Assembly: GCA_019096155.1 (NCBI GenBank)
Contig: JAHCVI010000001.1
Span: 62,001-126,000 of the forward strand
DNA length: 64,000 nt
Reading direction: 5' to 3'
Origin: Staphylotrichum longicolle
Taxonomy: Eukaryota > Ascomycota > Sordariomycetes > Sordariales > Chaetomiaceae
The translations under genes were made by a program, and so were the position numbers. Positions 24,053 to 34,738 of the stretch are shown here, in pieces; position 1 is the first letter of the stretch, and every line of letters starts with the position of its first letter. The notes under the pieces are model-generated. The model was not told the DNA's origin and made no database searches. It was given only the letters and a program-made list of their open reading frames with translations.

Positions 24053-26018
24053 GGCTGCACGTGGGTGCTGTGAAACAAGGTTGTGTCGTACAAAGTTCAG
24101 GGCGACCGAATTGCGGCAGGCTGCCAACGCCTATACTTTAAGGGCTGAAAACCAGTGGTCAGGAGGACGGTGATCATCCTGGTGAGGAAGGCTCCGAAGG
24201 CTCAAGGGCAGATACCGTGTTGCTTTTTTTTCCCTTGGCTGCCCAGCTCGTCGGAATGCAGTCTGGCGAATCAGCATGCCAGGATCCAGCTCCGAGAACC
24301 TGATCATGAAATCTACAAAGGGCACACCGTTCTTCATACTGTGGGGTGGACGGTGAGGAATGCCACATCCGGCCAGCCCCTCTGCCTTCTGTGCTCCAGA
24401 AACCTTGCCCAACGGCGAGAGATTCTGCCTGCCGCGGCTGCATCGGATTCAGTTCCACCAATCGCATGACGGCTTTATCGAGGTCATTGGCTTGTGGTGT
24501 TTGTTGGTACTAGTGCCGGATCCTGCTCCGGAAGCGGCCAGGTTCTTCGGGGCCGACACGTCACATCTGCCATGAGCAGAGGCGACAGCCACCAGCGGCT
24601 TGTTGGCGGCTGGCATTCCAAAAGGGGTGGCCATCTGGACAGCAGTGAGAGGGGCACTCACCGCCGGCACGAGGTCACAGGCTCGTCGCAGAATATCGGC
24701 GAGACTGGGACCGAAGGGCCCCATGGCCGGCGAAGGGCTCCTGGCCTGCATTAGAGGTCTCAGGGGGTCAAACGCCCAGGTGTAAAGTCGGGCTATCTCA
24801 CGAGACATCTTCATGACAAAGAGCCCCGGCTCAGGCTTTGATGCCTCGGTCCCGACCTCCTTCTTCTTTGTTCCCACATGAGGTCGATGATGCATGGAAT
24901 CGGGGGACGCGGCGACGGCCTCCCAAGGCGAAAGCAGGCAGTGGGGACTCTGGGCCGTGATTAGCCTCCGAGTCAGCTGCAGCACCACCAGAATTCGTGT
25001 GACATGTACAGTGTGTGACGCAAGGTATCAAGGGATGCTTTGCGTTGGTGTGTCTGCCGAGGCGTCACGTTAGTTGCTGGATAACCTCTTCAATCTGGCC
25101 TGGTTCGATTGGACGCCACTCGGAGAGACTTGACCGCCTCTGCTAGCGCGCAGTTGACGACGCGATCCTCCTGCAGATTCCCTCAGTCTCCTTGACCGTC
25201 TACGCCGTAATCTCTCAGGTCTTCCGTGTCGGCACTAGGGTTTCTTCAGAAGCAGGTTTAATTCGACTTGTTCGGCATTCAGTGTTATGGTGGCTCTTAT
25301 TGCTGCACAGATGGACACAATGCAAAGACTATTCCGGTATCCAAAACAGGCTTATTCTGTCTGTGATCTAAACTTTTGATACCCGAGTCATGGTCCCCTT
25401 CCTTGACCCGGTACCTAGTGTAATTAAAACTAGACTGCAAGGCACGCTTTTTGGGCCAGGACAGAACACGAGGTACCGTCAACACGGTCCTGGAAACTCC
25501 AACCGAGGGAGTTGTGGTACGTACAATGGGAAGGCTGGCCAACGCTGGCTTTCGGAGTTGGTAACCTATGCTGTGTTGATCATTTCGTGAAGCCTATGAA
25601 ACATTGGACCTACTTGTTTGGCACTGGAGGTCCCCAGTGGGATGGCATGTCCCCAGCTGGCTTGTTCAGTCTGAATCTCGCCCATGGAAAGATAAAATCA
25701 TTGACCAGGAGCGTGGAACCTCTGGAGTAGTTGAGGAGAGAGTGTGTTGACTCTCGGCAAACATGTCATGCATACACCCCAGTCAGGTCAGCAAAGAGGT
25801 CCACTTGCAGCGCATGATTTCGGCATCTAAGCCACAGATATGGTTCTACATGTTGACGTTGCCGGTCACTTCCTTCAGGCTTGAGATCACGACAGCTAAC
25901 GAACATATACTCCTCATGCAGGTAATCTGTGAAGAACCCTCAAGCATAGCCTGAAGGCCAGCTAGTACTCGTAGGAGGGCCTATTCCATCTACATGTAAT
26001 TATAACATCACCTCGGGC
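24053..26018. other. Intergenic, no supported gene
   Basis: About 2 kb. A minus-strand open frame at 24449-24988 (179 codons, first ATG well inside) has no recognisable domain. Base composition becomes more AT-rich towards the transposon. Confidence 0.4.
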
Positions 26019-26020
26019 TA

Positions 26021-26064
26021 ACGTACTTTATAAGCGAGCGACGCATATAAGCGAGCGACGCACT
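26021..26064 (+). repeat. Left terminal inverted repeat of the pogo element
   Basis: 44 bp, perfect inverted match to 27833-27876. It contains two tandem 17-bp motifs, likely transposase-binding sites by analogy with bipartite TIRs of related elements. Confidence 0.95.
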
Positions 26065-26109
26065 CCCCACTACTCAACAAATACTATCCTCAATTACAAT
26101 ACAACAAGA

Positions 26110-27777
26110 CTAGGAACCAACTATAATTTCATCAGAAATAGCTGAATCAGATGATTCTGTAGCCTCCTGGCAAGTGCGGGCATTATGGCCAGGCTTGCCG
26201 CACACACTACAGCACCGAACCTTCGTACGAACCCCCCTATACCACTACCGCCCGGCTGCGTTTCTTGCACCCCCTCTTCACCTCTAGCCTTCTGATCTAG
26301 TAGACCGTATGCATCCTGTACAGCAAGTGATCCCCCAAGCCGTACACGTGTTTTTTTGGCTCTCCGGCGCTTGCTTAGTGCCTCGTTGGCCTTGCGGAGC
26401 GAAGAGACCTCTGCCTGTAAGAGGGTCACTTGGTGCATTACAGCCATCGTGCCTTTGGCAAGCTGGTCTACAGCAGCTAACATCGAAGTCGGGGAGCTGT
26501 TTTGATGGTTGGTAATGCGAGTCTTGATGAGCGTTGACTGCGAGTCGGCTTCTCGGGGTTGTGGGTGTCTGGAAGACCCAAGGTTGGGCAGTGCCAGGCC
26601 GTGAGGTCGGAGGTGTTGGCGTACGAAGCTTGATATCCAGCTTAGAAAGCACCCTCTCTGGATCGTACGGCACAAGGCCAGCCCCTGCGAAGCCGCCCTG
26701 GATATTCCTCTCAGTGATAGAGGCAAAGAAGGCCTCGCGGAAAGAACAGAGAAACTCGAGCTTGCTGACGTGGTTGATATGCATCCGCATCAAGTCCTCA
26801 ACCTGGCGACCGTACGCCCGCTTCAGCGGTCCAAAGCAGCCAACATCGAGTGGCTGGAGGAGGTGGGAGGAATGCGGAGGCATGCAGAGCGTGATGATGT
26901 TGTTCTGCTGACAATAGAGCTCGAATTCGGTCGAGTGGTGGCTCTCGTGGCCGTCGAGGATCAACAACCGGTATTTGCCTTTCGTACGAGGTGCTGTATG
27001 GAAGTCGAAGTGCTTGATCCAATCTAGGCCTACCGCATTGGTGGTCCAGCCATTGTCGGTGGTTGCGATGCGCCAGTCAGCCGGGAGGTCGCACTCGGTA
27101 TACCAGTTGGCGAGGTGGTACTGTGCGGCTAAGATGATGAACGGAGGGATAGCCCAGCCGAGGGCATTGACTCCCTGGATAACCGTTGCCCATTCGCGGT
27201 TGCCAGGCTGGGCTAGTTTTGCTTTGCCACGGCCGTCCGAGGTCGTGACCACCATACCCGCAAAGATGATGCCCATCATGAACCCAGTCTCGTCGAAGTT
27301 GTAGATATCGTCGTCCACGATACCATACTTCGCCTTGACGTTTCGTACGAGGGTAAACCACTCGCCAATAACCTTTGGATCTTCGCACTTGGCCCTCTGG
27401 TAGTCGTACCGACGTGTCCATCGCGTCCGGAGCTTTTCCTTGCGTCTGACGAAGTTGTATGCCCAGAGCTTGCCGACAGGGGGCGTATCCCGTACGCGTA
27501 ATAGATGGTTGGCCATATCTTCTACACCACGCCTTGGTGGAAATGATCGTGCATCTAGCTCAAGGATGTATTGAACAATAGCCTCCTCTTCGGATTGGGT
27601 GAGCTTCTTCGAATTAGGTGCAATGTCGCGTCGAGGAAGCCGGCCAGCGCGTCGATGGCGAAGCGTTGCTTCGGGCACGTTGTAGAGCTTGGCTGCCGCT
27701 CGAATGCTTAGTTTATTATTGTTTTGGATGGCTTCAAAGGCCAAAAGAAGCCTGGCTTCTTTTGAAGGGCTGCGCAT
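26110..27777 (-). pseudogene. Pogo/Fot1 DDE transposase, frame-broken near the C-terminus
   Basis: Starts at 27777 (MRSPSKEARLLLAFEAI). Domains in order: an N-terminal psq/HTH (LSIRAAAKLYNVPEATLRHR), a CENP-B-type DNA-binding HTH (EEEAIVQYILELDARSFPP...VEDMANHLL), and a DDE_1 catalytic core with the triad aspartates in YNFDETGF, LLILDGHESHHS and HLLQPLDVGCFGPLK. These lie in one open frame. Then the frame slips by one base near 26548-26558, continuing as a coiled-coil-like segment (EVSSLRKANEALSKRRRAKKTR). It slips again at a C6 run (26232-26237) before the zinc knuckle CSVCGKPGHNARTC, ending at the stop 26110-26112. Both slips are consistent with single missing bases. The catalytic part is intact, so a truncated but active protein is possible; sequencing error is the alternative. 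Confidence 0.88.
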
Positions 27778-27832
27778 TGTTTGTTGTGATAGGATTTAGT
27801 AGAATATGTAGAGGAGACGCGTCGAGGTGGAC

Positions 27833-27876
27833 AGTGCGTCGCTCGCTTATATGCGTCGCTCGCTTATAAAGTACGT
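27833..27876 (-). repeat. Right terminal inverted repeat of the pogo element
   Basis: 44 bp, perfect inverted match to 26021-26064, followed directly by the TA target duplication at 27877-27878. Confidence 0.95.
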
Positions 27877-27878
27877 TA

Positions 27879-28666
27879 TGATTTTGAATAGTTGCGATCT
27901 CTATGAGCTGGTTTTAGGTCTGCCCTCTCCCATACTAATAGTTCAGAGCCCACCAACACATGCACCATACCAACTAACGTTGTTGTTGATGCGGCCCTTG
28001 CAGTTCCTCAATGCCCACAAGTAGGTGGCGTAAGTGGCGGTTCACAAACTTGGCGAGCTGGTTGGCTGGTCAAAGAATGATGTGGTGTTACCGTGGCGTT
28101 TTGCCCACACGCGATGTTGAACTTTGTTCGAACTCCCTTCCAGAATCGATTCAAACCTTATTCTTTCTATCTGGTACTCGCTTCCGGAGCAGCTTCTCGT
28201 TCGTGTAAGAGCATGAGCTTGTCAATCTCGATCGGCAGGTAGCTGTGACTGCGGTAGCGATTTCGGAGTTTTTAGGGTTACTACCGACCCAGTGCTTAGG
28301 TTCCAAGGGCGGCCCGGTTCAGGATTTAGTTGACCTTTAGCACTCGTCAACCATACTGGGTGGCGAACCGTTGAGGTATCTCCGGCCCATGACGACTCCA
28401 TTCTTTGGATACAGCAACACTCGGGTACGAGGAAGCGGGTTTCATTGAGCCGCATCAGCAAGGTAAGCCAAGTCACCTTGCCCTCGACTGGTATTGATTG
28501 TGAGACCTCGACTAACTATTTTGGTCTCATATCCTAGATTAGGGTTGCCAGAAACAAGCTCTTGTCAAGGGCTAGGAATTCGATCAACTCTCACTCTCGT
28601 ATTACTGAAGTCCACTATTGCCTGCACTAGGCACGTTTCATTTACAGCCCAATAACTGATCTCTCT
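27879..28666. other. Intergenic, no gene seen
   Basis: About 0.8 kb between the transposon and the SurE gene 3' end; short open frames only. Confidence 0.4.
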
Positions 28667-29637
28667 CTATGGCAGGCATGTCAACATGCTCTGCAGCTTC
28701 TTGAGCACCACGGCCTGCTTCTCGGCCGGCGCGGTGGTCTTGTCCGTAGCATCTCCCACGCTGACCGAGATGTAGCAGCCATCCGCGTCCACGACCGACG
28801 TCTCGGTGGGCAACCGCGTTTTCCCGCACTGCTGGACGTCGGCGGCCGAGAACACGCCAATGTTGATGCGGCTCAACACCCACTTGAACTGACTGGCCTG
28901 GGTGCACTGGCCGCCGACTTCCGGGAAGTTGACGTTGAGGAAGACATCCTCGGGGAGATACGGCTTGCCGCTCGCGATGACGGCGTTGGTCAGAGTGGCG
29001 GCCAGTTCGGCATACACCTTGCTGCGCTGGGCCTCGGGACTCGCATTCCAGGCCAGAGTGCCCTCGGACGCCCCCGAGAAAGCAATGGCTGGAATCTTCT
29101 CGGTTTTAGCGGCGTAGACGGCCGCACCGACAGTGCCAGAGAAATGCACTGCGAGATAGAGGTTGCTGCCGACGTTGGGCCCTGAGACGGCCAGTTCCGG
29201 TGCCTGGCCGTTCCAGAACTGCGGGCCGATGGTGTCGATGCCGTACCGCATAGAGGTCACTGGGAACGAGTTGACCCAGTTGAGCCGAGGGGAGCTCTCA
29301 TTCCTGCCGATAGGGCCGCTGTGAGCGGCGCAGCTATCATATTGGCACGCAGATGTCCTCGGGCTGGGCTCAATGTCGAGCGAGCCTGCGCAGTGTCAGT
29401 GTCTGACAATGCGAGTGTTGAATGCCAATGCACTCTTTTGTGGTGATGTGTCGACTTACTCGTTCCCGACTTGTTCTCTGCAGGCGCAGAAAGGACGGCG
29501 TCGTGGCCCGAGGCAATCAGGGCATTGTGGAACGACCGGGCATACTGCTCCGCCCAACCGTCATCGTTGGACTGAATGATGCGAATGCCTTGGACGCCGA
29601 GCACCGGCAAGAGGGCGACAAGTGTTTGGAGATGCAT
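28667..29637 (-). CDS. Secreted SurE-like 5'-nucleotidase / acid phosphatase
   Basis: Two exons: 29637-29460 and 29385-28667; intron of 74 bp (GTAAGT...GCAG); 298 aa. It starts with a signal peptide (MHLQTLVALLPVLGVQG), directly followed by the SurE core IRIIQSNDDGWAEQ with the metal-binding NDDG at 24-27. Next come SGHDAVLSAPAENKSG, LNWVNSFPVTSMRYGID, SGPNVGSNLYLAVHFSGTVGAAVYA and DVFLNVNFP. SurE enzymes are divalent-metal-dependent phosphatases acting on nucleoside 5'- or 3'-monophosphates and polyphosphate; secreted fungal forms are usually described as acid phosphatases. A CACGTG box lies 286 bp upstream. A phosphate-scavenging role is likely but inferred. Confidence 0.92.
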
Positions 29638-31627
29638 CCTAGACCTACAGGCGTTGTCGGATCAACCTTGGTGTTTTAGCTCTGCACCGTTTTTCTCATC
29701 TGTAAAACCCCCAGCTTCCATGGCGAGCCGCCTCACTTGTTTTTATACTGTGTTATATGTCTGCGAGGGGTCATCTCGAAGCGTACTCGGTTCCTTGGGA
29801 GTGTGCAGCATCTTTGGCCAATCATCTCCCGTTGCGACAACGTGCATCTGGCGCTTGAAACCCACGCGGGTGCCACTGGAAGCGCAGAAACCGACCTTCC
29901 GCTTTTGATTCGACAATCCCACCACGTGCCTAGCGTTGTGGTAATAAGACCCGGGGCCATTCAGGGGCACCCTGCTGCCCAGTCGTACTCGGTGGCGAAA
30001 CGGGAACAATGGCCGAAAACAAGCACATGCTCTCAAGGCGTCGCGATTGAACCGATCACAGCACGGTGCAAGACACAGGCTGAAGATTCCAGCTTCTCAT
30101 GCACCGTCCACTTGTTGTTTTGGTGTTCACGAGTGTTGGGCCCGGGAGCTCTCCTGGTGGGCCACGCCCCAAGAGGGAAATCTGCCTCGGTTCCCCTCAC
30201 AATCACGAATCAAGATTGTGACTGCTGAGGGGTAGGGGTCAAGGTGCCATGCTGCAATGATTACTTGGAGGCAAACCAAGACGAGGGCAAAAGGACAAAG
30301 GAAAAATAAAAAAGAAAATAAGGGAAATGGGGGAGAGGGCGGAAAATACGGCTCTCTATGCGAGGCTCCCAGTCGTTGACGGCAAACACAATACCTTCGA
30401 TGAAGACTTGGAGTTACCCTATTTGTCTTTCCTACGAGACCTCTCCCAGACGTTCAGCGGAGATTTGGAGCCTGCACGCAGTTGATGCAAACAGATTGCG
30501 CTCTCTGGTGATACAGTCACCTTACTTGAAAACCGATTCTGGCTTTCCACAAGCATAAAGCTTCCGGTAAACCCTGTAAACAGATGAAGTTCCCATGCTG
30601 TGGAGAGGCAGGTCGAGTCCCTTCGCGACCCAGATGTATATTTGCACCCGAGGATCACAGCCCCTTGTTCTGTTCTTGAGCGTCGCCGATTCACTGATCT
30701 AAGGGTATATGCGACACCTCGAAGGCGTGGCACTGGCAAGCAGGGAAGTTTGAGCCCGAATTCCACCTGACGTTCATTAGAGCCTGTGCCGTTTACTCTA
30801 CAGAGCAGCTTTCCTTGGTCCGCTTTATGGCAGTCTCCCGGGTCACTGTTTGTCTGGTGCAACTGAGAACCAGATGCTCCGTGAATGTCGCTGGGTCAGC
30901 TGGGGAAGGAATCGAGTGTACCTCATCAAGTCCGGGACCTTCTACACATCGACCCGGTCTCTCTGTCTGTCGTAAAAAGTTCCAAAACTGTTTGCTAATC
31001 AGGGACGTTGAAGAGCGTAAAGTCTCCTGCCACAAACGCCAAGCTGAACACCTGACGGAGTCAGCGTCCCCATGTACCGTCCGTTTGTAACGAGGCATAA
31101 TTAAAGAGGCCATCGTCGCCGAAGCTCGGCTCCGCGGTATGCCCGTCATTGCGTCCAATGCTGGAGATATCCCCGAGACCAAGCTCGATCTGCCTAACGT
31201 TGTCCTCGTATACCCCACCACGGGCAAACTTGACTCCAAGACCAGGGACTACATCGGTTTCGAAAAATGACATCGCGGATGCTGTCATCAGGGTAATTGC
31301 GCCGGACACTTCTGAGTACGGGAGCTGTCCGACTATACGGTCTTGATCCGTAGGCTCAGCAGAAATGGCTCCTTTAGCGCATGATGGTCTTGGTCTTGGG
31401 CCATTATCTTCAGGTGTGGATTGAGTGCAGAGGAGGCTCGCGATCCGCATCATCCGGCTTACGTGTCCCTGCTCGTAACACACCGGCCAAACTTGGGGTA
31501 CATCTTGGATACATACATGCGGTTCGCCTCCTCCCACCCAAACCTGCTCCTCCATGGACTCTAGTCCTTCCGCTCGGCTTGAACAAGATGAATGAAACTA
31601 ACCAAGCCCGGCCGCAACACCGTTGAA
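29638..31627. other. Intergenic, no supported gene
   Basis: About 2 kb. A minus-strand open frame at 31061-31555 (164 codons, with a segment around MTASAMSFFETDVVPGLGVK) and another at 30793-31239 overlap. They could be remnants of a gene, but I do not recognise a family. Confidence 0.35.
29923..29928. promoter_or_regulatory. CACGTG E-box upstream of the SurE gene
   Basis: CACGTG, the core recognised by bHLH factors including Neurospora NUC-1 and yeast Pho4. It lies 286 bp before the SurE start codon. The site is palindromic and short; phosphate control is inference. Confidence 0.35.
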
Positions 31628-32340
31628 TCATGCCCCCAGAGCCACAGGATCCGCGCTTAAACCCTTTGTCTCCTCCCAGTTCTGGTACACAAACTTCACC
31701 TGTCCCAGTTGCCAGTTCTGAAGAGTCCCGCCGCGGTAGACGAGGAGTTCAGCAATTCCGCCTACCATTTTGAGCTCGATATCAATGGGTGAATAAGCCG
31801 CGGGGTTTGTTCCCATAAACTCAATCCTACAGAAGAGAAATGTGTTGGAACTTTGTGGTTGCCGGTCCGGCGACTTGACGATCTCCAGACAGCATACCGG
31901 GCCGTTGGGGGTGAGGCGCTGCTGGAATTGGGCCGGGCTTACTCGGAGCCGGCGGGGGAGCGAAGTTGGGATGTCATCATTCTGGGGGATGGGCGAGGTT
32001 AGTGTATTGCTGAGCATGGGTAGGATTATGGATTCGTGTGTAGGGAGAAGGGTCGAGGACATCGGGCAACGACGTTGGAGGGGCGAGTAGAAGACAGCAC
32101 AGGCGGGCAGGGTTAGAAGGGAAAGGCAGGGAAAACAATCAAAAACAAGGGCTTGGAAAGATGCAGGGCCAAGCCTCTAGTATCGCACCTTATGGGCAAT
32201 CCACGTGACGGAGTGCTTGTTTCCGGGGCTGGCAATCCCGAAACTGGCAGGGCAGACGTGAGAGTCGACACGGGAATCGTTGCGTCTGGGCCACTGCTCT
32301 GTACCACCCGTAGGGCGCCACCTCGTGACACGGCCGCCAA
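31628..32340 (-). pseudogene. Detached C-terminal fragments of the Hsp70-like gene
   Basis: Two minus-strand frames follow the truncated Hsp70-like reading frame. At 32340-32113 the piece around SLAAVSRGGALRVVQ resembles the end of the Hsp70 ATPase domain (the SAVSRGAVLRGL-type motif). At 32062-31628 a 144-codon frame (LRVSPAQFQQRL...IDIELKMVGGIAELLVYRGG) resembles the beta-rich tail of fungal Hsp70-like proteins. The roughly 100 residues that normally lie between them are not visible. No splice combination I tried restores one frame. Confidence 0.45.
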
Positions 32341-32381
32341 GCTGGCCCCGGGTGTGGTCAGCCTAGATCTTCGTCAAGTTG

Positions 32382-33932
32382 TCAACATCTCACTGGCTGG
32401 CACTTACAAAAGGTCCGTGTTCTTGGGCAGGCTAGGAGCCGGGTGGGACCCAGATTCAAGGCATCGATCCGCGAACGGAGATATTGATTTGTGCCGAAGC
32501 CGCCGCAGACCAATAGGTACTAGAACAAGCAGGTTAATAACGATTGCCCTTTGGGTTGGGGGTCGGACAGGCAGTGACCGTCCATAAACGTACATCGGGG
32601 TGGCGGCCAGTCTTCCAGATTACGCTCTTGATTTGCGATTGAATCAGGTCGCAAATCCTGTCTACAGCAGGATCAAAAATGCGTCTGAGCTCCTCACTGT
32701 TGCTCCGTTAGCTCTTTTCATCCCATTCCATTACGACTAAGGCTTTGTAGCAAGGACGACGAAACAAACCTGTTGAACTCCAGCCGAGCTGGATGAGCCG
32801 AGGCGATGCCGAACTCGCGCAGGGGGATCTCGACAAAAAAGGTTTGTGAAGTCCCCGTGAACTTGCGCTTGATATCCGTTTCCCAATAATGAAGCGTCAG
32901 TCGCCTGATCACCGGGTGCGGTAGGACCCTAAGCCCGGCACATTCCAGCAAGTCGCGCAGCTTCTCAACGAGAAGATGTCTGAACTTGTCATCCACAAAG
33001 GCCGCGCCACAGGGGCTTGTGCGAGAAGGGGCACACTCCAGCATGGACGGAGGGAAACTAGACGCCACCTGATAAGCGCCAATGTCCTGTCAAAGTCTGT
33101 GTGTTAGCAATGAAGCGATGCAGTTGGTTCCGCCAGAGTCTCAGACAGCGATACGTACCACAGTACCACCACCACAGTCACAGACAACAATCTGGTCGCC
33201 CGCCTATTTCACGTTTGTTCTTGTGTGAACACTAGGTCTCGAACTTCTTTCCACGATAGACAGGGTGATCGTACCTGTGGTGCGCCGGCAAGCTGATCAA
33301 GCCAGATCAACGAGAGTGCGGCGGCCTCTTGCTCCGAGAGAAACGTCAGGGGCGCCAGGTTGGAGAGGCCGAAGACACCAGCCTGGCAAACGGCATCTTT
33401 CATCAGCGCATGATAGTAGTCCCGAAATGTCCCTGGAGCCGTCAGTACGATCTGTGTACGCGGTTGCTGGCGGGCGGTCCACTGCACGCCACAGATTCTT
33501 TCCAAGGCATGTGCCATCAGACAGTCCAGATAGTCCCCAGCGACATGGATAGCATCAAGTTGGAGCGCCTTCTGCATCTGTCGCGCATGCTCAACATCCG
33601 CTAGGCTACGGAGTTCGCGCAGGAAGTCATCGGGATGCAGCAACGCAAACTTGAACCAGGTCAACAGCTGGCCATCTAGGTCAGCACCGTGGCCCCATGT
33701 TTTCAAGTTATCATCACCATAGGCAATAGCCGTGGGAGCTCTGGTATCGCCGTGTTTAAAGGGGACGGTAAGAATTGGGCCAGTGTTGCCGAAACAGAAA
33801 GAGACAGAGGAGTGCCTGGATGGTGTGCAAACTTTAGCCGATGCTGCTTTGGGCACGACCTCACACAGGTTAAAGATGGGCAGAAACTCACGTGGCGCCA
33901 AAGTCAATTCCAATGAAAAGTATGTCCTCCAT
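32382..33932 (-). CDS. Hsp70-like (HSPA12-type) ATPase-domain protein, truncated
   Basis: Best model: exons 33932-33892, 33740-33275, 33203-33159, 33086-32770, 32696-32594 and 32519-32382, giving 369 aa. Actin/Hsp70 ATPase signatures are present: phosphate-1 LFIGIDFGAT at the start, APTAIAYGDDNLKTWG, QIVLTAPGTFRDY, the phosphate-2 motif IVVCDCGGGTVDIGAYQV split by an intron, and the adenosine-type LVCGGFGTNQYLRSRI. The family (fungal Hsp70-like, related to HSPA12) is often found near NLR-type genes and has unclear substrates. Exon 1 to 2 lacks the usual FSGVAW-type strand, and after LVCGGFG the frame runs out although C-terminal pieces follow downstream. It is probably a decaying copy; frame errors are the alternative. 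Splice choices after 32519 are uncertain. Confidence 0.65.
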
Positions 33933-34738
33933 CCTGGGCTGTGTCGGTCTGGTGCTTTTGGTGCTGCAACACTGTGAACGCGATGTCTTGATGTCAAAAC
34001 CAAGCGGGACAAGAATCAGGCTGGTTGCAGCTGACTCTTCCATATATGTATGCACATCTTCACAACTTCGGGTGCCCAGAGCCTGAGACACTCACGGGTG
34101 CCTGCAATTCACTAAAGACTGTTGTTCGGTCTCACGGCATTGCCGTGTCTTAGGGGCACAGGTATCCTTGACCGTTGGTTTCTCATGGACCTCACCTCAC
34201 GATGGTACTGGCGTCTTCTCCGGCCTCGCAAAGTCTTTGCTGAACTGGGTCCAAACTGGGTCCAGACTCAAGCTGGCGCAGCTCACCCTCCCTGCTCAGC
34301 CATCACCACTCACCTCCGACATTGTTTTTGGTTCTCTGTTTTCTTTTTTCCTTGTTCCGTTTATTTACTCCCCACGTTTCTCAAGTGCTTTGTCTTTGAC
34401 CTCTTCTTCCATCGTCCGCTTTCGGTGTGTGGCTTGTCTCGGGACTTTTGCCGTGTCTCTGCTGGACCGCGTTTGACTCCTGGCAAACAAGGGCAGGCAT
34501 TCAACTGAATCTCACCGCCCAACCACATCCTCCACTTTCTTTGTCGACAACCCTGTCCCGACCGCTTCCGTCAAGCCGGCTTTGCCACCCCTGTGCTTGA
34601 CGCATGCGAGGTGAACCCTCCCCCTTAAAGGGATGTCGCTCCTTCAAAAAAGGACCAGCATCTCAAAGCAGGATCAAATCCATCAAGCCAGGAACAGGCT
34701 TCAATTTTCCAAACAGTCAGTCCTTTGCCAACCCAACC
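33933..34738. other. Divergent intergenic region
   Basis: About 0.8 kb between the Hsp70-like gene and the coiled-coil orphan. The stretch around 34320-34400 is T-rich, as in fungal promoters. No motif assigned. Confidence 0.4.

Larger units (their letters stand above)
26021..27876 (-). mobile_element. Fot1/pogo-superfamily DNA transposon, complete with TIRs
   Basis: A 1,856-bp element with perfect 44-bp terminal inverted repeats (26021-26064 and 27833-27876), flanked on both sides by the dinucleotide TA (26019-26020, 27877-27878), the target duplication expected for Tc1/mariner/pogo elements. Each TIR holds two abutting identical 17-bp copies of TATAAGCGAGCGACGCA (26029-26045 and 26046-26062 at the left end). 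It encodes a pogo-type DDE transposase on the minus strand. Identical ends imply recent insertion and little or no RIP mutation. Confidence 0.95.

Noticed and set aside
24449..24988. 179-codon minus-strand frame next to the Zn2Cys6 gene
   Set aside because: No ATG until well inside the frame, no recognised domain, and no splice link to the neighbour.
26342..26351. CACGTG inside the transposon
   Set aside because: It lies within transposase-coding DNA and has no promoter context.
30793..31555. Two minus-strand frames that might be a gene remnant
   Set aside because: A vague resemblance to an oxidoreductase C-terminus could not be turned into a family assignment.
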